DNA of 64,000 bases from Schistosoma mansoni (GCF_000237925.1 NC_031500.1:12239753-12303752), one strand, 5' to 3'. Numbered from the stretch's first letter, positions 13,754 through 24,100 are shown. Notes: generated from the letters alone by a model not told the origin. Translations and numbers: made by a program.

Positions 13754-14494
13754 TAAGTTGAATATATATTATCTTTCTGTGCTAATCACTAGAAGCTTAC
13801 TACTCACATTTAGTTTACACAATGAAATATCTGATTGAATTTGAAAATATAAGAAGAGTATCGTTGGAATGATCGTGAAAATTTCTCGCAATAGACAAGA
13901 AAGGCTCAGAAAACGTTAAGAAGCATTTTATTCAATCAGCGTTTGACTAGAAGTTTTGCTAGAAACATCACGAAAGTGAAAAGTCACATGTAGAGTTTCT
14001 GATTGGCTGATTACTACACTGATACTATGTTTAGTAGTATTCTACAATTTTCAGGAAAACCCAAGGACTTCTGAAATACTATAAAAATCCTATATTTTCT
14101 GTACATGAATGAACCTCTGGAGTAAAGTGCTTCTCGCACATTTTGAGCCTTTTCTCTCGTGTTCAAGTTGCTGTATAGTTTTAGCTTGGGGGTTATGAGA
14201 TTAGCTTAGGATCGGAGTATAGAGTTCAATTAGCAAGACATATCAAGTATATGTAATGCTAGTAGACTTAAACAATTATAGAAATAGAATCAATGAAAAA
14301 ATAATGAAACAATTGAATTAGATAAATACATAATAAACTTACTTCAAATTACATGCATCAATAGCTGCAGCAGTTAATAGTTTATTTTGTTTTTTTAATT
14401 TGTATTGATAAAGATATTTGGAATAGAAATTAGATGTAGGTTTCTTTAAACTACATGAAAATTGATGAATGATATGTTGATGTAATTTATTAGC
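2211..14494 (-). CDS. Class I SAM-dependent methyltransferase (partial, three exons)
   Basis: Three minus-strand exons (14494-14343, 5820-5596, 2613-2211) join in phase into about 259 residues plus a stop. Seen: the first junction splits a lysine codon and builds the motif I stretch LKPGDNVLEIGFGQG. It is followed by the acidic post-I strand YGIEIS, then HVNCFYFWPSL, then the post-III strand LRPNGRLVTTF. Known: this order is that of the Rossmann-fold SAM methyltransferases (Methyltransf_11/25 type). The substrate cannot be told from sequence; small molecule or lipid are both possible. No membrane segment or signal peptide is visible. The N-terminal exon with the ATG was not found; it should lie upstream of 14494 and end in phase 0. 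The first intron is about 8.5 kb and the second about 3 kb, both filled with SINE-type repeats. Inference: it is a real, intact gene, because there are no internal stops and both junctions are canonical. Confidence 0.82.
3230..3364. repeat. Family A foldback-only copy with target-site duplication
   Basis: Two ~47-bp arms (about 3254-3302 and 3319-3366) are near-perfect reverse complements around a ~16-bp loop. The arms are the terminal segment of family A (TAGTTGAAA...GTCTAGC...). Direct 11-bp repeats ACCTATTATTC flank it at 3219-3229 and 3365-3375. The tRNA-like and ribozyme segments are missing. Confidence 0.85.
3755..4115. repeat. 29-bp perfect inverted repeat around the gap
   Basis: Arms 3755-3783 and 4087-4115 are exact reverse complements, with the 200-N gap and about 100 known bases between them. 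It may be a MITE-like or foldback element whose hairpin blocked sequencing or assembly. Confidence 0.85.
3784..3983. other. Assembly gap (200 N) inside an inverted repeat
   Basis: Exactly 200 N. The 29 bp just left of it (3755-3783) are the perfect reverse complement of 4087-4115. Confidence 0.99.
4509..4537. repeat. (AT)n microsatellite
   Basis: About 14 uninterrupted AT units. Confidence 0.95.
4780..5015 (+). mobile_element. Candidate solo LTR or promoter-bearing repeat
   Basis: TATATAAACC (TATA-like, ~4924) is followed 20 bp later by AATAAA (~4946), with a TGTCCCTAAATTATATTC start. This is a compact promoter/polyA arrangement as in LTRs. No internal retroviral-type ORF is adjacent and no second LTR was found. 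Confidence 0.3.
5221..5503 (+). mobile_element. Family A SINE-like element with tRNA head and hammerhead motif
   Basis: Flanked by a perfect 12-bp direct repeat GTATAGATAAGT (5209-5220, 5504-5515). The internal Pol III-type promoter is A-box-like (GGCTCAGTAGTCTATCGG, ~5309) with B box GGTTCGAATC (~5362). A hammerhead motif (5397-5447) follows, then the family's 3' end TGGTGGTCTAACTTCAATTG...CAACTATT. Confidence 0.85.
5397..5447 (+). ncRNA. Hammerhead ribozyme motif (family A), mutated
   Basis: Core CTGAGGA at 5407-5413, GAAA at 5430-5433, cleavage triplet GTC, and stem I GCACTG paired with CAGTGC. The 3' side of stem II reads AGAC instead of GGAC, and the base after GAAA is A instead of C, so folding is weakened. 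Confidence 0.7.
5596..5820 (-). CDS. Methyltransferase exon with SAM-binding motif I
   Basis: A 225-nt exon. The acceptor is TTTTAAG before 5820 and the donor is GTAAAT at 5595. It carries GDNVLEIGFGQGDG (motif I, glycine-rich SAM loop) and GIEISEYML (acidic residue that would bind the ribose hydroxyls). It ends with AG, completed to an Arg codon in the next exon. Confidence 0.83.
5907..6160. mobile_element. Family B (Sm-alpha-like) composite in inverted arrangement
   Basis: 5915-6046 is the minus-strand 3' half of family B. 6065-6160 is a plus-strand hammerhead segment. The join creates an inverted repeat: AAGCAAAGATGGATAGTGG (6036-6054 region) against CCACTGTCCATCTTTGCTTA (6137-6156 region). 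Confidence 0.75.
6071..6126 (+). ncRNA. Hammerhead motif (family B), core kept but cleavage triplet lost
   Basis: CTGACGA (6082-6088), stem II GTCC/GGAC, GAAA (6105-6108) and stem I ATCCA/TGGAT are present. The cleavage triplet is GAC rather than GTC, so self-cleavage is unlikely. Known: Sm-alpha satellite/SINE repeats of schistosomes carry active hammerheads of this layout. Confidence 0.7.
6190..6300 (+). repeat. Relic of a family A-type hammerhead SINE
   Basis: CACTGCTGAGATG...GAACGAAACGACTG...CAATGC is a recognisable but decayed hammerhead layout, with the core changed to CTGAGAT. Confidence 0.5.
6340..6680. repeat. Relics of tRNA-headed hammerhead SINEs
   Basis: 6340-6500 is a decayed minus-strand family B head (CAGTACCTTTTGCTTCAAAC). 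6540-6680 is a plus-strand relic with CTGATGA and GGACGAAAC but no cleavage triplet. Confidence 0.45.
7431..7812 (+). mobile_element. Family A element, long copy
   Basis: Starts with the family terminus TCAGAAGGGGTTTTGTGG, followed by a longer 5' body (CACTAGTGACTGACTTC...), a tRNA-like segment (~7625-7700), a hammerhead relic (7707-7755) and the 3' end TCAATTATA. Possible decayed direct repeats TAAAATATATTAT and TAAAATACTTTAA flank it (three mismatches). Confidence 0.78.
7707..7755 (+). ncRNA. Hammerhead motif (family A), broken
   Basis: CTGAGGA is present, but GAAA reads GATA and the cleavage triplet reads GTT. Probably inactive. Confidence 0.6.
8030..8640. repeat. Dispersed repeat F, copy 1
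   Basis: Homologous to 52830-53180 in the same orientation: ATAAAAGTGAAATATCTAGTAT, then GTGTAATTTTTACTAAGGATTTCATTT, then ACACATGTCTTATCTC. The class is unknown; no reading frame is conserved. Confidence 0.55.
8967..9489 (+). repeat. Family C repeat, copy 2
   Basis: Near full length, in sense orientation, ending in an (AAAT)n tail at about 9470-9488. Its 5' end differs from other copies before 8967 (CTCAGATAATGCCCTGG). The 107-codon frame at 9156 is repeat-internal. Confidence 0.88.
9500..10380. other. Methyltransferase intron 1, nothing recognised
   Basis: AT-rich. A CTGACGAGTCCAGAGG stretch at 10056 faintly recalls a hammerhead core but lacks a stem II partner and GAAA. Confidence 0.5.
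10390..10870. repeat. Unclassified repeat-like stretch with reiterated GTTCAC and GACCAGAAAT blocks
   Basis: GTTCAC recurs near 10602, 10650 and 10728, and GACCAGAAAT near 10704 and 10788, at ~50-90-bp intervals. It looks like a degenerate tandem or LTR remnant. Confidence 0.35.
11550..11745 (-). mobile_element. RTE-like 3'-region fragment
   Basis: Similar to 15630-15780: same order of a GTTACGATAATCAC-type block, a CAGTCTGCACCTACC-type block and a CATGTCTTGG-type block. No reading frame. Confidence 0.5.
12260..12640 (+). mobile_element. Candidate solo LTR-like repeat
   Basis: Pyrimidine-rich, with a CTATAAATA box at ~12513 and CTCCACCACGCG downstream. The shape suggests an LTR promoter, but no terminal TG...CA pair or target duplication was confirmed. 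Confidence 0.25.
13401..13664 (+). mobile_element. Family A element with inverted termini and 14-bp direct repeats
   Basis: The left terminus AGCAGGGGCTTTTGTGG...TAGTTGACATCATGAGTC...CTAGACCACC is answered by the reverse complement GGTGGTCTAGC...GACTTATGATTTCAACTA at the right. Between them lie an A-box-like segment, B box GGTTTGAATC and a hammerhead motif. Flanking direct repeats TAAACGGATATATC (13387-13400) and TAAACAGATATATC (13665-13678) differ at one base. Confidence 0.86.
13563..13612 (+). ncRNA. Hammerhead motif (family A), one core change
   Basis: Stem II GTCC/GGAC, GAAA and cleavage GTC are intact, but the first core base is T (TTGAGGA) and stem I is weakened to GCACTT. Confidence 0.65.
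13716..13750. repeat. (AT)n microsatellite
   Basis: About 17 AT units just after family A copy 13401-13664. Confidence 0.95.
14343..14494 (-). CDS. Methyltransferase exon upstream of motif I
   Basis: A 152-nt exon too short for a simple ORF scan. The acceptor is a pyrimidine-rich tract ending ACAATAG before 14494. The donor is GTAAGT at 14342. It encodes about 50 residues, basic and rich in Tyr, Lys and Gln, ending AAAIDACNL, which leads directly into the Rossmann motif. It ends with two bases (AA) that complete a Lys codon with the first base of the next exon, and this phase match is the main support. Confidence 0.75.
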
Positions 14495-14531
14495 CTATTG
14501 TAATGATTAAAACAAAAGTAAAAGTTTATAT

Positions 14532-14960
14532 CAGAAGGGTTTTTTTGGAGATTTTAGCAATTATATATATATATATATCTTTAAAATATAAACTTTTATA
14601 TAGTTGAGATCATGAGTCAGTTGAAGCTAGACCACCACGGAAAACCTGGAAGCATTGAACGGCCGTTCCGTCCTATTGTGGGACTCCTCAGCAGTGCGCA
14701 TCCACGATCTCGCCTCGCGAGATTCAAACCCAGAACCTACCAGTCTCGCGCCAGAGCACTTAACCGATAGACCACTGAGCCGGCATCCGATAGTGTTAAT
14801 GTCTAACTTCAACCAATCCACGAAGTTGAGCAACCGTTCACTAATTGTCTTCAGTGAGTTGATATCTCCCAACAGACCCACAATAAGACGAAACGGCCGT
14901 CCAGTGCTTCCAGGTTTTCCATGGTGGTCTAGCTTCAACTGACTCATGATCTCAACTATA
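14532..14960. mobile_element. Family A composite: minus-strand element plus plus-strand 3' end, giant foldback
   Basis: A minus-oriented copy (tRNA head and hammerhead, about 14600-14865) is followed by a plus-oriented hammerhead/3'-end segment (14870-14960). Arms of ~120 bp (about 14563-14682 and 14877-15000) are inverted repeats, ending in (AT)n. Direct repeats TAAAAGTTTATAT lie at 14519-14531 and 14961-14973. The left arm also contains the reverse complement of DNA to the right of 14960. Confidence 0.82.
14655..14702 (-). ncRNA. Hammerhead motif (family A), minus strand
   Basis: On the minus strand: CTGAGGA, stem II GTCC/GGAC, but GGAA in place of GAAA, and cleavage GTT in place of GTC. 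Confidence 0.65.
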
Positions 14961-14980
14961 TAAAAGTTTATATTTTAAAG

Positions 14981-15003
14981 ATATATATATATATATATAT
15001 ATA
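14981..15003. repeat. (AT)n microsatellite at foldback edge
   Basis: Forms the outer end of the ~120-bp inverted arm; the matching run is at 14563-14579. Confidence 0.9.
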
Positions 15004-15589
15004 AACAAGTAGTCTATGTAGATGATAAGTTCAGAAGAAGTAGATGAAATCTATTAGTAAAAGTGTTCTTGGACATATATATCCAAATATTACAAAAAAG
15101 GCTTTTCCAACTATAAAGAAATTTGAATAACTGAAAGTTTACATATGATTACTTAATCCTACTGTTTTCAATAGAAAAGAAAAACTTACTATCTTACCGA
15201 CTTAGATTATTTATTCGAGTTACTATCTCATACTATTACCATATATACAAATCTCACTCTATTGTTTTACATTACAAATGTAACATTTTTCACTTATTAA
15301 CACACATAAATATGCAAGTATATTTCAAAAAAATCATCTAAGTCAGTCAGCTACAACGTAGGACCAGGCACACATATGCATCGGTTCAAGTTGCCACATC
15401 TCATTGACACAACAAGATGAACACCGAATTCATAGAACTCGTTACTTCAATGGTAGTAATATATAAAAGAGAGATTGTGTATAAGGATATAATACAGGAA
15501 GAAAGAATTAGTTAGTAGAAATAAAGGTATAAAATAATTTTATTCTCATGGTTTAAGGGAAGACAAAGAGTGTACACACCTACGTCATT

Positions 15590-16240
15590 GTGATCGATTA
15601 TGAACCATGTCACCCAGAGCCCCCAACCATTGGTTACGATAGTCACGCAGACCCCAACCAAGTAGTCTGCATCTACCAACATGGCTCAGATTAGAAGTTA
15701 ATGAGTTCAAGAACCGATGCCACGTTTTGGTTTGTCCGCCCCTAACTCTCTTCCAACCATCCCCAATACTGGTAATCGGTGTTCAGGCATACGTAAAACG
15801 TGGCCCAACCATCTCAGTCGATGAAGACTCATGACTTCATCAACTGATTTACCATCATTTCCTAATACCCTGTGTCTAACCTCAATACTACTTACCCCGT
15901 GATCCCAGCAGTAACTTACGAGTATCTTCTACTCTTAATGGCCATGTTTCACAGCCGTGAAGTAGAACAAAGCGAACTGCTGCGCAGTATACTCGTCCTT
16001 TAATTGATAGACGAATATCTTGTCTTCGCCATAGGTGACGTAAGTTGGCAAAAGCCAGACGAGCTTTTTAAATCTGTGCAGAGATTTCGTCAGACACCAA
16101 CCCATTAGGGCTGATCAGACTTCCAAGATAAGTTGTCAACGCGTTCGACTAATTCACTCCCTATCCTTAGTTCAGGTGTTGACACAGGCCAGTCCTGGAG
16201 TAACACTTTACATTTCATTAAAGCTGACTAGTACTCACTA
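15590..16240 (-). mobile_element. RTE-type LINE relic (RT C-terminal region)
   Basis: Minus-strand translation gives VYCAAVRFVLLHGCETWPLRVEDTRKLL near 15960, WDHGVSSIEVRHRVLG near 15890 and VMSLHRLRWLGHVLRMPEHRLP near 15800. These are C-terminal landmarks of RTE-like elements of schistosomes (SR2 type). Frames are broken. The 3' non-coding part continues to about 15590. Confidence 0.75.
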
Positions 16241-16249
16241 GGTTATTAT

Positions 16250-18400
16250 TTACATGACAAGATAAGTTTGGCCTTTATCGGGGAGGGGGGGTTACGATGA
16301 TTTCGATTGAGTGAATTAACTGTTTGAGATTTAGTTTTACAAACACACATTGAAGACCAAACAAACATTATCTCTTTCGTTTCATTTTTAGGATGTGAAT
16401 CGTGGAAATTGTGTTGACTACAAGACAGGTGATAAGATAAGTTAGTTTCGATGACTCGCATAGTTGGCTATTATACTGAAACAAACGGCTGGGTGTCACC
16501 TAATAACAAAAAATATAACACATCCTACCCAGTTAAAAATTTTAATTAACCAAAAACTAATTAGAATTGAAGCTTATGGTTTGATATGACTTATACTGTC
16601 TTTTGGACAAACGAATCTGTTAGGATAGGAAAAACAGGTGAAAATGAGGAACTTGGCAAGCTATTCTTTGAGGCTTCAGTATCTGAATTTTTGGTGTGTG
16701 CTTATCAACTGCCTTAAGGTATTCTTTATGTTTCCTTAATTGTAAGCTTTTATTCAGGACATTAATTTTTGATATACATTTTGTCTTTCGTAAATTAATA
16801 TTGATAAGAGTATAGAGTAAAAGTATAACATAGGGAAGAGTCAATCAAAATCGGGAAAACCGTTAAGGTTTGCGCGAAATCCGAAAATGAATGACTTTTA
16901 TCTTGCATGTAAGTCTTGTTCCTGAAATCCAACTATTTTGACCGAACTAAACCTTAAGTCTTAGGTTCTAAACATCTAACCCTAACCATAGATAATATGA
17001 GGACTCCTACAGATCCGTTTGCATCCTTGTGAGGATTATAGATACGGATGCCCTATATGCATACCGACGAATTTATGACTTCATTTTCTCAATTTACAGA
17101 CAGAAGCTTTGAAAAACCTCATTAAATCCAATAATTACGTGAAACTTGCTTATGCTTTGCAATATTGTTCTTTTATTTTCTCATCATTCAACTGCATAAG
17201 CTATTTCCTGATTGGTTGAAAGTTTTTTGGCTAATTTCAAGCTCGTTCCTACATCATACATGCTCTTACCAGTGAAAGTCATTCATTTTTAAGTTTTGCC
17301 TAAAAGCCTTGTAACAGTTTTTTCTATTCTAATTGGCTCATCCCTAACTACTGACAAATCTGTTATTCGCTTTCCTACTATGTCATAATTTTCTACATGC
17401 TTAGACTTACTATTGGTATCATTAATAAACTCATGAAACAATATAGAAATCTTGTATATATTCAAGAGGACGTCATATAAAAGAATTAGACAAGTGAAAA
17501 TTAAGCTTGTTGGAGTGTTGAGGTTTTCAGTACTTATTATTCAATTTTATTTAGGACTAAATATAAACGATTGTAGCACGCCATTTTGATGACTGTGTGA
17601 GGTTAGTCTCAATTCATTGTAACCTAGCACAAAAAAGTAACTAGTTGGAAGAGCTTATAATTTTCTGATTTTCTTCGAATCTACGTCTCCGGTATCTTAT
17701 AGCCCTGTGACTAACTAGTATTGCAAACAAAATACTCATGTCATATGTTCAGTAACAATCTTACAAGACAGGAATTCTTAATCATTTTATATGAAGTAAA
17801 CTTATTGATATTATACTATTTTATGGGAAAATACGGAAACATATTCTACTCTGACTAACTTCCATTCATACTAATAAAAATAGTTCTAAATGATGTTCGT
17901 ACCAGAGTTCTAAGATATTGTATAAACTTTCGGTTGATGGACGTTTGCGGCCTTCAATCCACAATGTGTACTTCCAGATATTTTAAACTATTAACATAGT
18001 TCGCCAAATCTATTTTAAGTGAACAAACTGTGATATACAAGCAGAAACGCACCAAAGCACTGAAGTCGTCTACACTAAACAGATCTAACAGTAGTACTGC
18101 CTACGTAACTAACCATTGAGAATCTTGTGAAATTACTAACCATACCTGCCACGGTTCAGTCTGAACAGCGCATATACTCTATCATTTAGTGAAGGAAATC
18201 GTACAAAGTATTAAACTCAAATGTAACAAGTAACACATATCTACACCAACAGATGAAAGGGCTTGTTTATTCTGATTATACATAATTACAGATGAATGAC
18301 TGAACCAAATATTTGTCATGATGTGAATTTATCTCAATGACTTATGCTTTTTTTTCTCAACCATTAAACTTTTCGCAAAAAAATTTAATCCATTTTAAAT
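16250..18400. other. Intergenic or upstream methyltransferase region, no gene recognised
   Basis: Short frames (16246-16461, 16620-16844) are AT-biased and match nothing known to me. The missing first methyltransferase exon may lie in 14.5-21 kb. Confidence 0.45.
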
Positions 18401-18411
18401 TATGTAAGTTT

Positions 18412-18903
18412 TTTTATTCACTTAAGCACACCAAATATATATGCACTATACAAATAACTCAATTTGTGTGAGGGCTGGGTTAGTGACAAGGCACCCAAGC
18501 CGAAGCAGGTGGTTTCCTCAAGGGGCCGATCCCCGTGTTTTTGACCTAGAGGTCCAATCCATAAGGCAGTGGAGCAACGTTAGGAGATGCAGTCTCATGG
18601 CAGCCGGTGACCAACAATAGGTTTATAGGCCATTTGTTCCCTCAGATTTATGGAGCCCGTGTGCACCAATGGTTTGAAAGCAATTTTCCAACTCCCCTGG
18701 TAGCATCCTTTATGTCCAGTAGCTCGGTCAGAGCAACGGACATTTGCTTTTCATCCTCTCAATTTCGTAGACAACACCCTCGCCTTGAAAAGGAAGTGGA
18801 TATGACTTCCCTAACAGTGGCTGTGTACGCGTGACCATGTGAGGGCATTTCGAGAGGGAGAGAGGACTCTCCCCACCCCCAGCCATACCAGGGCATTTGG
18901 GTG
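18412..18903 (-). repeat. Family C repeat, copy 3 (diverged)
   Basis: The most diverged copy. The tail is degraded (CACTTAAGCACACC). It lacks the short GATACTG segment and carries many substitutions, but the hairpin GAGAGGGAGAGAGGACTCTC is still present. Confidence 0.82.
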
Positions 18904-18944
18904 CAACTTAATAATAGACTCTCACTAGAACCAATTTAGGGTTA

Positions 18945-19040
18945 CTGCCTATCGCAACCAGAATAAAGGAGTAAGGTTGTCCATGGGGTCAGCAACCGTA
19001 ACCCATAGAAAACAATCTTGCTAAGAAACGCTAAGCAGAA
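18945..19040 (-). repeat. GC-rich repeat fragment G, copy 2
   Basis: Reverse complement relative of 44297-44385: TAAAGGAG..., CATGGGGTCAGCAACC, TAGAAAAC and AAACGCTAA blocks in matching order. Confidence 0.55.
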
Positions 19041-19049
19041 AAAAAACAT

Positions 19050-20900
19050 TTTAGCTCTAATGATAGACATGATTGGTGTGTTGATAGTCGGATTTTCATT
19101 AGGTTAAAGTTTTATTTGTTTATTTATTCTGAGTTAGTATGATGTATATAAGAAATGTAACCTGAAGAAGAAAGTAATATTCTCTTTATCATTAAGCATC
19201 TCACTAAATGTAAATTGGTGTCTTCCAAAACACATTTTTGATACAACTCATCTAGCAAGTATACATATTCATATACCTCGGGCCTTGAATTACACTACCG
19301 GCTAGCGATAACCAATTGTTTAAACCGTGATAAACGAAGATTCATTCAAACTTGTAACCCTGTAACTGTGAAACAGAACAGCTTTATACATCAAGCAATT
19401 ACTTTGTCTTATAAGTGTTGATTATACAATAATAACCAGAACAGAAAAGCTGGTACTTTAACAGCGGTAAAAGATTTTTACTAATTTTCAATTAAACATA
19501 GACGATTACAGTGTCTCCTAAATTTTGTAAGTGTTAAAAAACCTAATATGTAAATCGAAGTGAAGATGAAAGTACGCTACTACAGATAACGTAGTGGGCT
19601 GAGATACATACGGACTTTCTTAGACATAGAAACAATGTTCTATAGCTTTTATAAGAAATGTGTAACTTTATCCAAATCAACAAATATTGAATGGTTACAC
19701 ATTTTGTGAGACGGCTAATAAAAAAAGTCTTACTTAACAGACATAACAGATTTTAGACTTTTTGACACAAAAGAAGAGTACCTACCGAAGTTATTAGGCA
19801 AAACAACCCAACAAACAGTTATAATACTTAAATGAACACAAAAATCCCAGGTTAACATACACTTGAACAGAGATGTTATCGAGTAGCACAAACTTCATAC
19901 AAATATCAAGAAAAAGAAGAATAAAACTAGAAAAAATTCCTTCATTTATATAACACAACTTGCTACTGATACAAATGGAAATGTAACAGTCCAAGAATAG
20001 TTTTATTTTTCCGCCAAAGAGATTTGTACTTTCACTGAGAGTGAAATTAGATTTATTTTTATGACAACATCTCTTCCATAATGATGTATTGTTTTTTTGT
20101 TCAAAATCTAGACAGAAATATATTCAAATATAAAGTTGATAAGATCACTACGCGAGTTCAACACATGGTGTTAAAGTATATTCCGGTTTAACCTGGAAAA
20201 CAAACAAAAAATAATCATATGTTTGATTGAATAGACGGAGTAACAATGCAACAAATCAATTTACTTAATATGTTTGTGTTATATATTGCTAATATGCTTA
20301 CGTCATGATACTGTCGTTATTTTAGTCCGGTTTCTTGGGACATGTTCTTCACTACTCTTTATCAACTCACTTAATGCGATTATTATCATACAAACCACAA
20401 CGCTACTTCTTAACTACTTCGGTAGCCATTCACATAAATATAAATGGAATAATTTAAACGCGCACACTTAAATTCGAAAACAGTATTCACTTTTCCGGAT
20501 TAGTATGGGAAACTTCATCGGACTACCAGAGCTAATTATAGTCCACAAAGGATGAAGCACAATAAGATGTCATTTTGGAACTGATTTTATAAATCTTACT
20601 GCGGTACTTGACTCAACACTCAGAAGACAAAAGTTCAGCTTACAGGTAAATGTACCATTTTACTGACAACTGAGGTTTAGAAGCATCTATAAATCAATAC
20701 AGATGTACGATGACTATAATTATCAACTAGTTTCATACTAATATTGGAGTTTCGTAGGTAGTTTCAGTAGCTATTTAACCAGGTTAATGAAACATAAGTT
20801 AAACAGATATGATACAAATGAGCGGAAGAATAGGATTGTTACAATTATTAATACGGTAACCATCGATTACCCTACAATAACTTGTTAGGTAGGATAGCTA
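19050..20900. other. No gene recognised
   Basis: Low-complexity AT-rich DNA with hydrophobic but compositionally random frames. Confidence 0.45.
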
Positions 20901-20924
20901 ATAGAAACTAGGATGTATTTTGTA

Positions 20925-21095
20925 GAGCAGTGGCTAAGTGATTAAGGTGTGCGACTTTCAGTCAGTGAGTCGCTGTTTTGAACCCCGCTCCACCTAATCC
21001 CACGATCGGGAAACGGCCTAGTATCACTAGACTTCACTTCAAACTTAATGTGTGGTTACCAGCCAATTACAAGGATCAGTATCTGGTAAATGAGT
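20925..21095 (+). repeat. SINE-like element with tRNA-type A/B boxes, copy 1
   Basis: A box-like GTGGCTAAGTGATTAAGGTG and B box-like TTTTGAACCCC, followed by CGCTCCACCTAATCCC. The same arrangement recurs at 59925-60150. No CCA-ready acceptor stem, so it is not a functional tRNA gene. No hammerhead motif was seen. Confidence 0.55.
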
Positions 21096-21144
21096 TACAT
21101 GACAGGGAAGAAATTGGAAATATATGAACTGTGTATTAGCAGCT

Positions 21145-24100
21145 TTAAACATACTGTAACATCAATATTTTGCGAAAATAAATTTTATTTACCTTGAAGG
21201 GAGGACCATAAGCAGGAACTACCCAATCAGCTCGTTCCAAAATTAACATACGGCTTTGACGCCAAATATTGATCAAATTTTCTTTGTCACAGTTACTTTC
21301 TCCATGATTCCCTTCCATTATGTCAAGAAAGCTTACACGACTAGCATCTTGAACATCCATAAACAAGTTCCCAGTAACAGCTATACAACATGATTCACGA
21401 CACTCACCCGTCTTTAACTCTATGAGACGACCATTTACTACCAAACTGACTTGTGCACCTCTCCGACCAGGAGTTCCGATAACACAAAACTGGAAAGAAT
21501 ATCAGAAAGATATCTGAAATTATCAGTTGAATCTCTTCATTTCAATCAAGTAATGGAACCATAAGCAAGGAAATCTACTTCATCAGAATGCTTTAACATA
21601 ATTTTGTAGATCTATTTACTCATCATACATTTTTCATATGACGTTCAATCTTATGCATTCACTAGTTAGAACGATGAAAAGTAATGATGACAACTGACAA
21701 ATGAAATAAACAAAGTGGACTTATAAGTAACAGTTTCTAGTAATCAATATCAATCTTAGGTTGGGAGGACTATGAGGATTTAAAGTCACACAAAACAATT
21801 AAGGTAACTAGTAAAAACGGGTATAATTTATAACTGAGTTCCCGTTACTATTTAGTCATACAAGCAAGTCTCGTCCCCAAGTTACCTTTACTTTTCAAAC
21901 ATAAGGGGAAAAGTACCGAAATACAACAAAAGGGTATTTGAAATGATTTTAGTTATTGAGAGGAATTTATGGCAATAACATTCCGACATAGTACAAAAGT
22001 AACAGTAACGCTCCTATGATGGATATAAAACATCCCAACTTATGCAGCCTAGTAACAAGTGAAAGCAATAGCTGCAAAAGGTGTCCCAGAAACAGCAAAT
22101 ACACTACCCCAAGGACTTTTGGTGTTTGATATGACTGAAATTGAAAGGACTCAACTTTACAGAACCAAAAACAATTCACAAAAAAGTTGTGTGGACGACA
22201 TCGAGTAGATATTTTCATGTCGAATTCTCAAACCAATTAGACCAAAATAAATACAGTACGTTTTTCTCAGAAAAGTGAGCTTTTATTATTTAGACAACCC
22301 AGAAGCTCCAATTACCTGCACACAGCTGGCAATACCTGAGTTCATTTCATTTATCATCAACGTCTAGCTTTGTTTTCATCTCACTAAGTTTTTAAAAGGA
22401 TGACAAAAAACAACTTGAATGTAAACGGGTATACAACCCACACAGCAGTGGTGGAAAGCGGAGGCAAGACATTATGATGGGCAAAACTAGAAATTATCAA
22501 GTACGCTGAGAGCCTAAACGTCATAAGTTAGTGGAACTATTATTGAGAATTGAACAGTGTTCTATGTTAATTTTAAATCACTGAGACGATTGCGCATTTC
22601 GAGTAACCGTTTAACTGGCTTTTGGCTACTTCTGAACAGAGATGAAAATTAGACGTCCAACGCTGTAAAGACTATTTTAAACCTAGGGAGAGCAGTAGAC
22701 TTTAAAGGTCTTTAAGATCAGTGATCTCTGTTTGATAGAGCGATTTAATTAAGCCATTTCATTGATTAGTAAATTTTGATATACCATTATTCAGAGAAAT
22801 ACTAAAGGAATGAACCGACCTACTGAACATGCCTAGATTGACCCTACAAATAGACAGCATGTGAACAGGCCATATTAGTTAGTAATCTCGTTCAACAAAA
22901 ATGATTCTAATATAATTATCAAATAGCTAGTTTACACTTTTCAGTTTTCGATGCATATGCAAAACACCCAGGTAATCATATCTACAGACTGAAGAGAATC
23001 TATTGAGAATCCATGAACCGACGGTGATCAGGCCACCGTGACGGGTACATCTGTGTCAAGTGGATATCATACCATCTTACTCCACAAATACAAGTACACT
23101 AACAACACGACTTAGTCTATTTAAAATGGGCACTTGACATTGTGAGGAATATGTCCAAATCAAATTTCACTAAATAGTATCATAGCTACAAAAAAACAGT
23201 ATATAGGTGTATATCTGGTAGATCAGTATAGTTATGACAAACTGTCACTTAAGTAGTTCAAGCACGTAGACTTCACAAACTAAAAAGGAATAAGGAAAAA
23301 CCTGACGAATATCATCGGTTATAGTCTCAGGGTATTTCACTTTGAGCCAATGTAAAAAAACTACACTTGGCATGTCCTTTATAAATTCATACCACTAAAA
23401 AGCCTATCGTCTGACGTAGGTACATCCACGTGACACTAACAAAAAGGACGAGAAAGTATTTGTTTAACATAATTCAAGTTTTATTATAGAACCGGGTATC
23501 AAGCCTAAACTCTGGTTAGTTTTCTCAAGTTTTGTTCAGAACAGTGACAGGGTACTAGACAATTACACAAACACAACGGCACACGTCTCGGTGTTTCTGC
23601 AGATTTCAGCTACCTTTTAGGATGTAAAAACTAATGTTATAGACTGCAAACTGATAACGTCTAACCCTGAACTGCAGTCACACCTAAGTACCAAGTTACC
23701 GCAATAACCTTAGATTGTTAGACAATGACATACTAGTAGCGAATTTTGTTGGGATTGTGACGAAATGAATGTTTCTGTAGTTGGTCTGGAAAATACTGAA
23801 CAGAATTTAGGAAAATCGACAAACCTTCAGGTAAGTACTTAAGCATGAGCATTTCCATCCTTAAATAAGCGTAATTATTAGACTGCAATCAACAACAGTG
23901 AATATCATCAAGTAGTCGGAAGAATACCCTTCATGTATCTGCTGCAATCACGTGGTCAAATGTTGTCTTTTGTAATTTGCAGTCACGAGTTTGTGAGATT
24001 ATGGTTGCTAAAGCACAGCTCATACTGATAGGGCATTGCGCAAACAAGTCAGATCAACCCAGGAAATCAGGAAACATGAAATACTAGGTCAATATAGTAG

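Noticed and set aside
21967-22218. Hydrophobic 83-codon minus-strand frame in the MBLAC1-like intron
   Set aside because: Leu-rich sequence from AT-rich DNA; no family and no splice support.
23767-23832. Plus-strand ATG with 22 codons ending at a GTAAGT donor, followed by a TTTGCAG acceptor near 23981
   Set aside because: The spliced frame stops after about 33 more codons with no recognisable family. It lies inside the intron of the opposite-strand MBLAC1-like gene, so it is probably chance.
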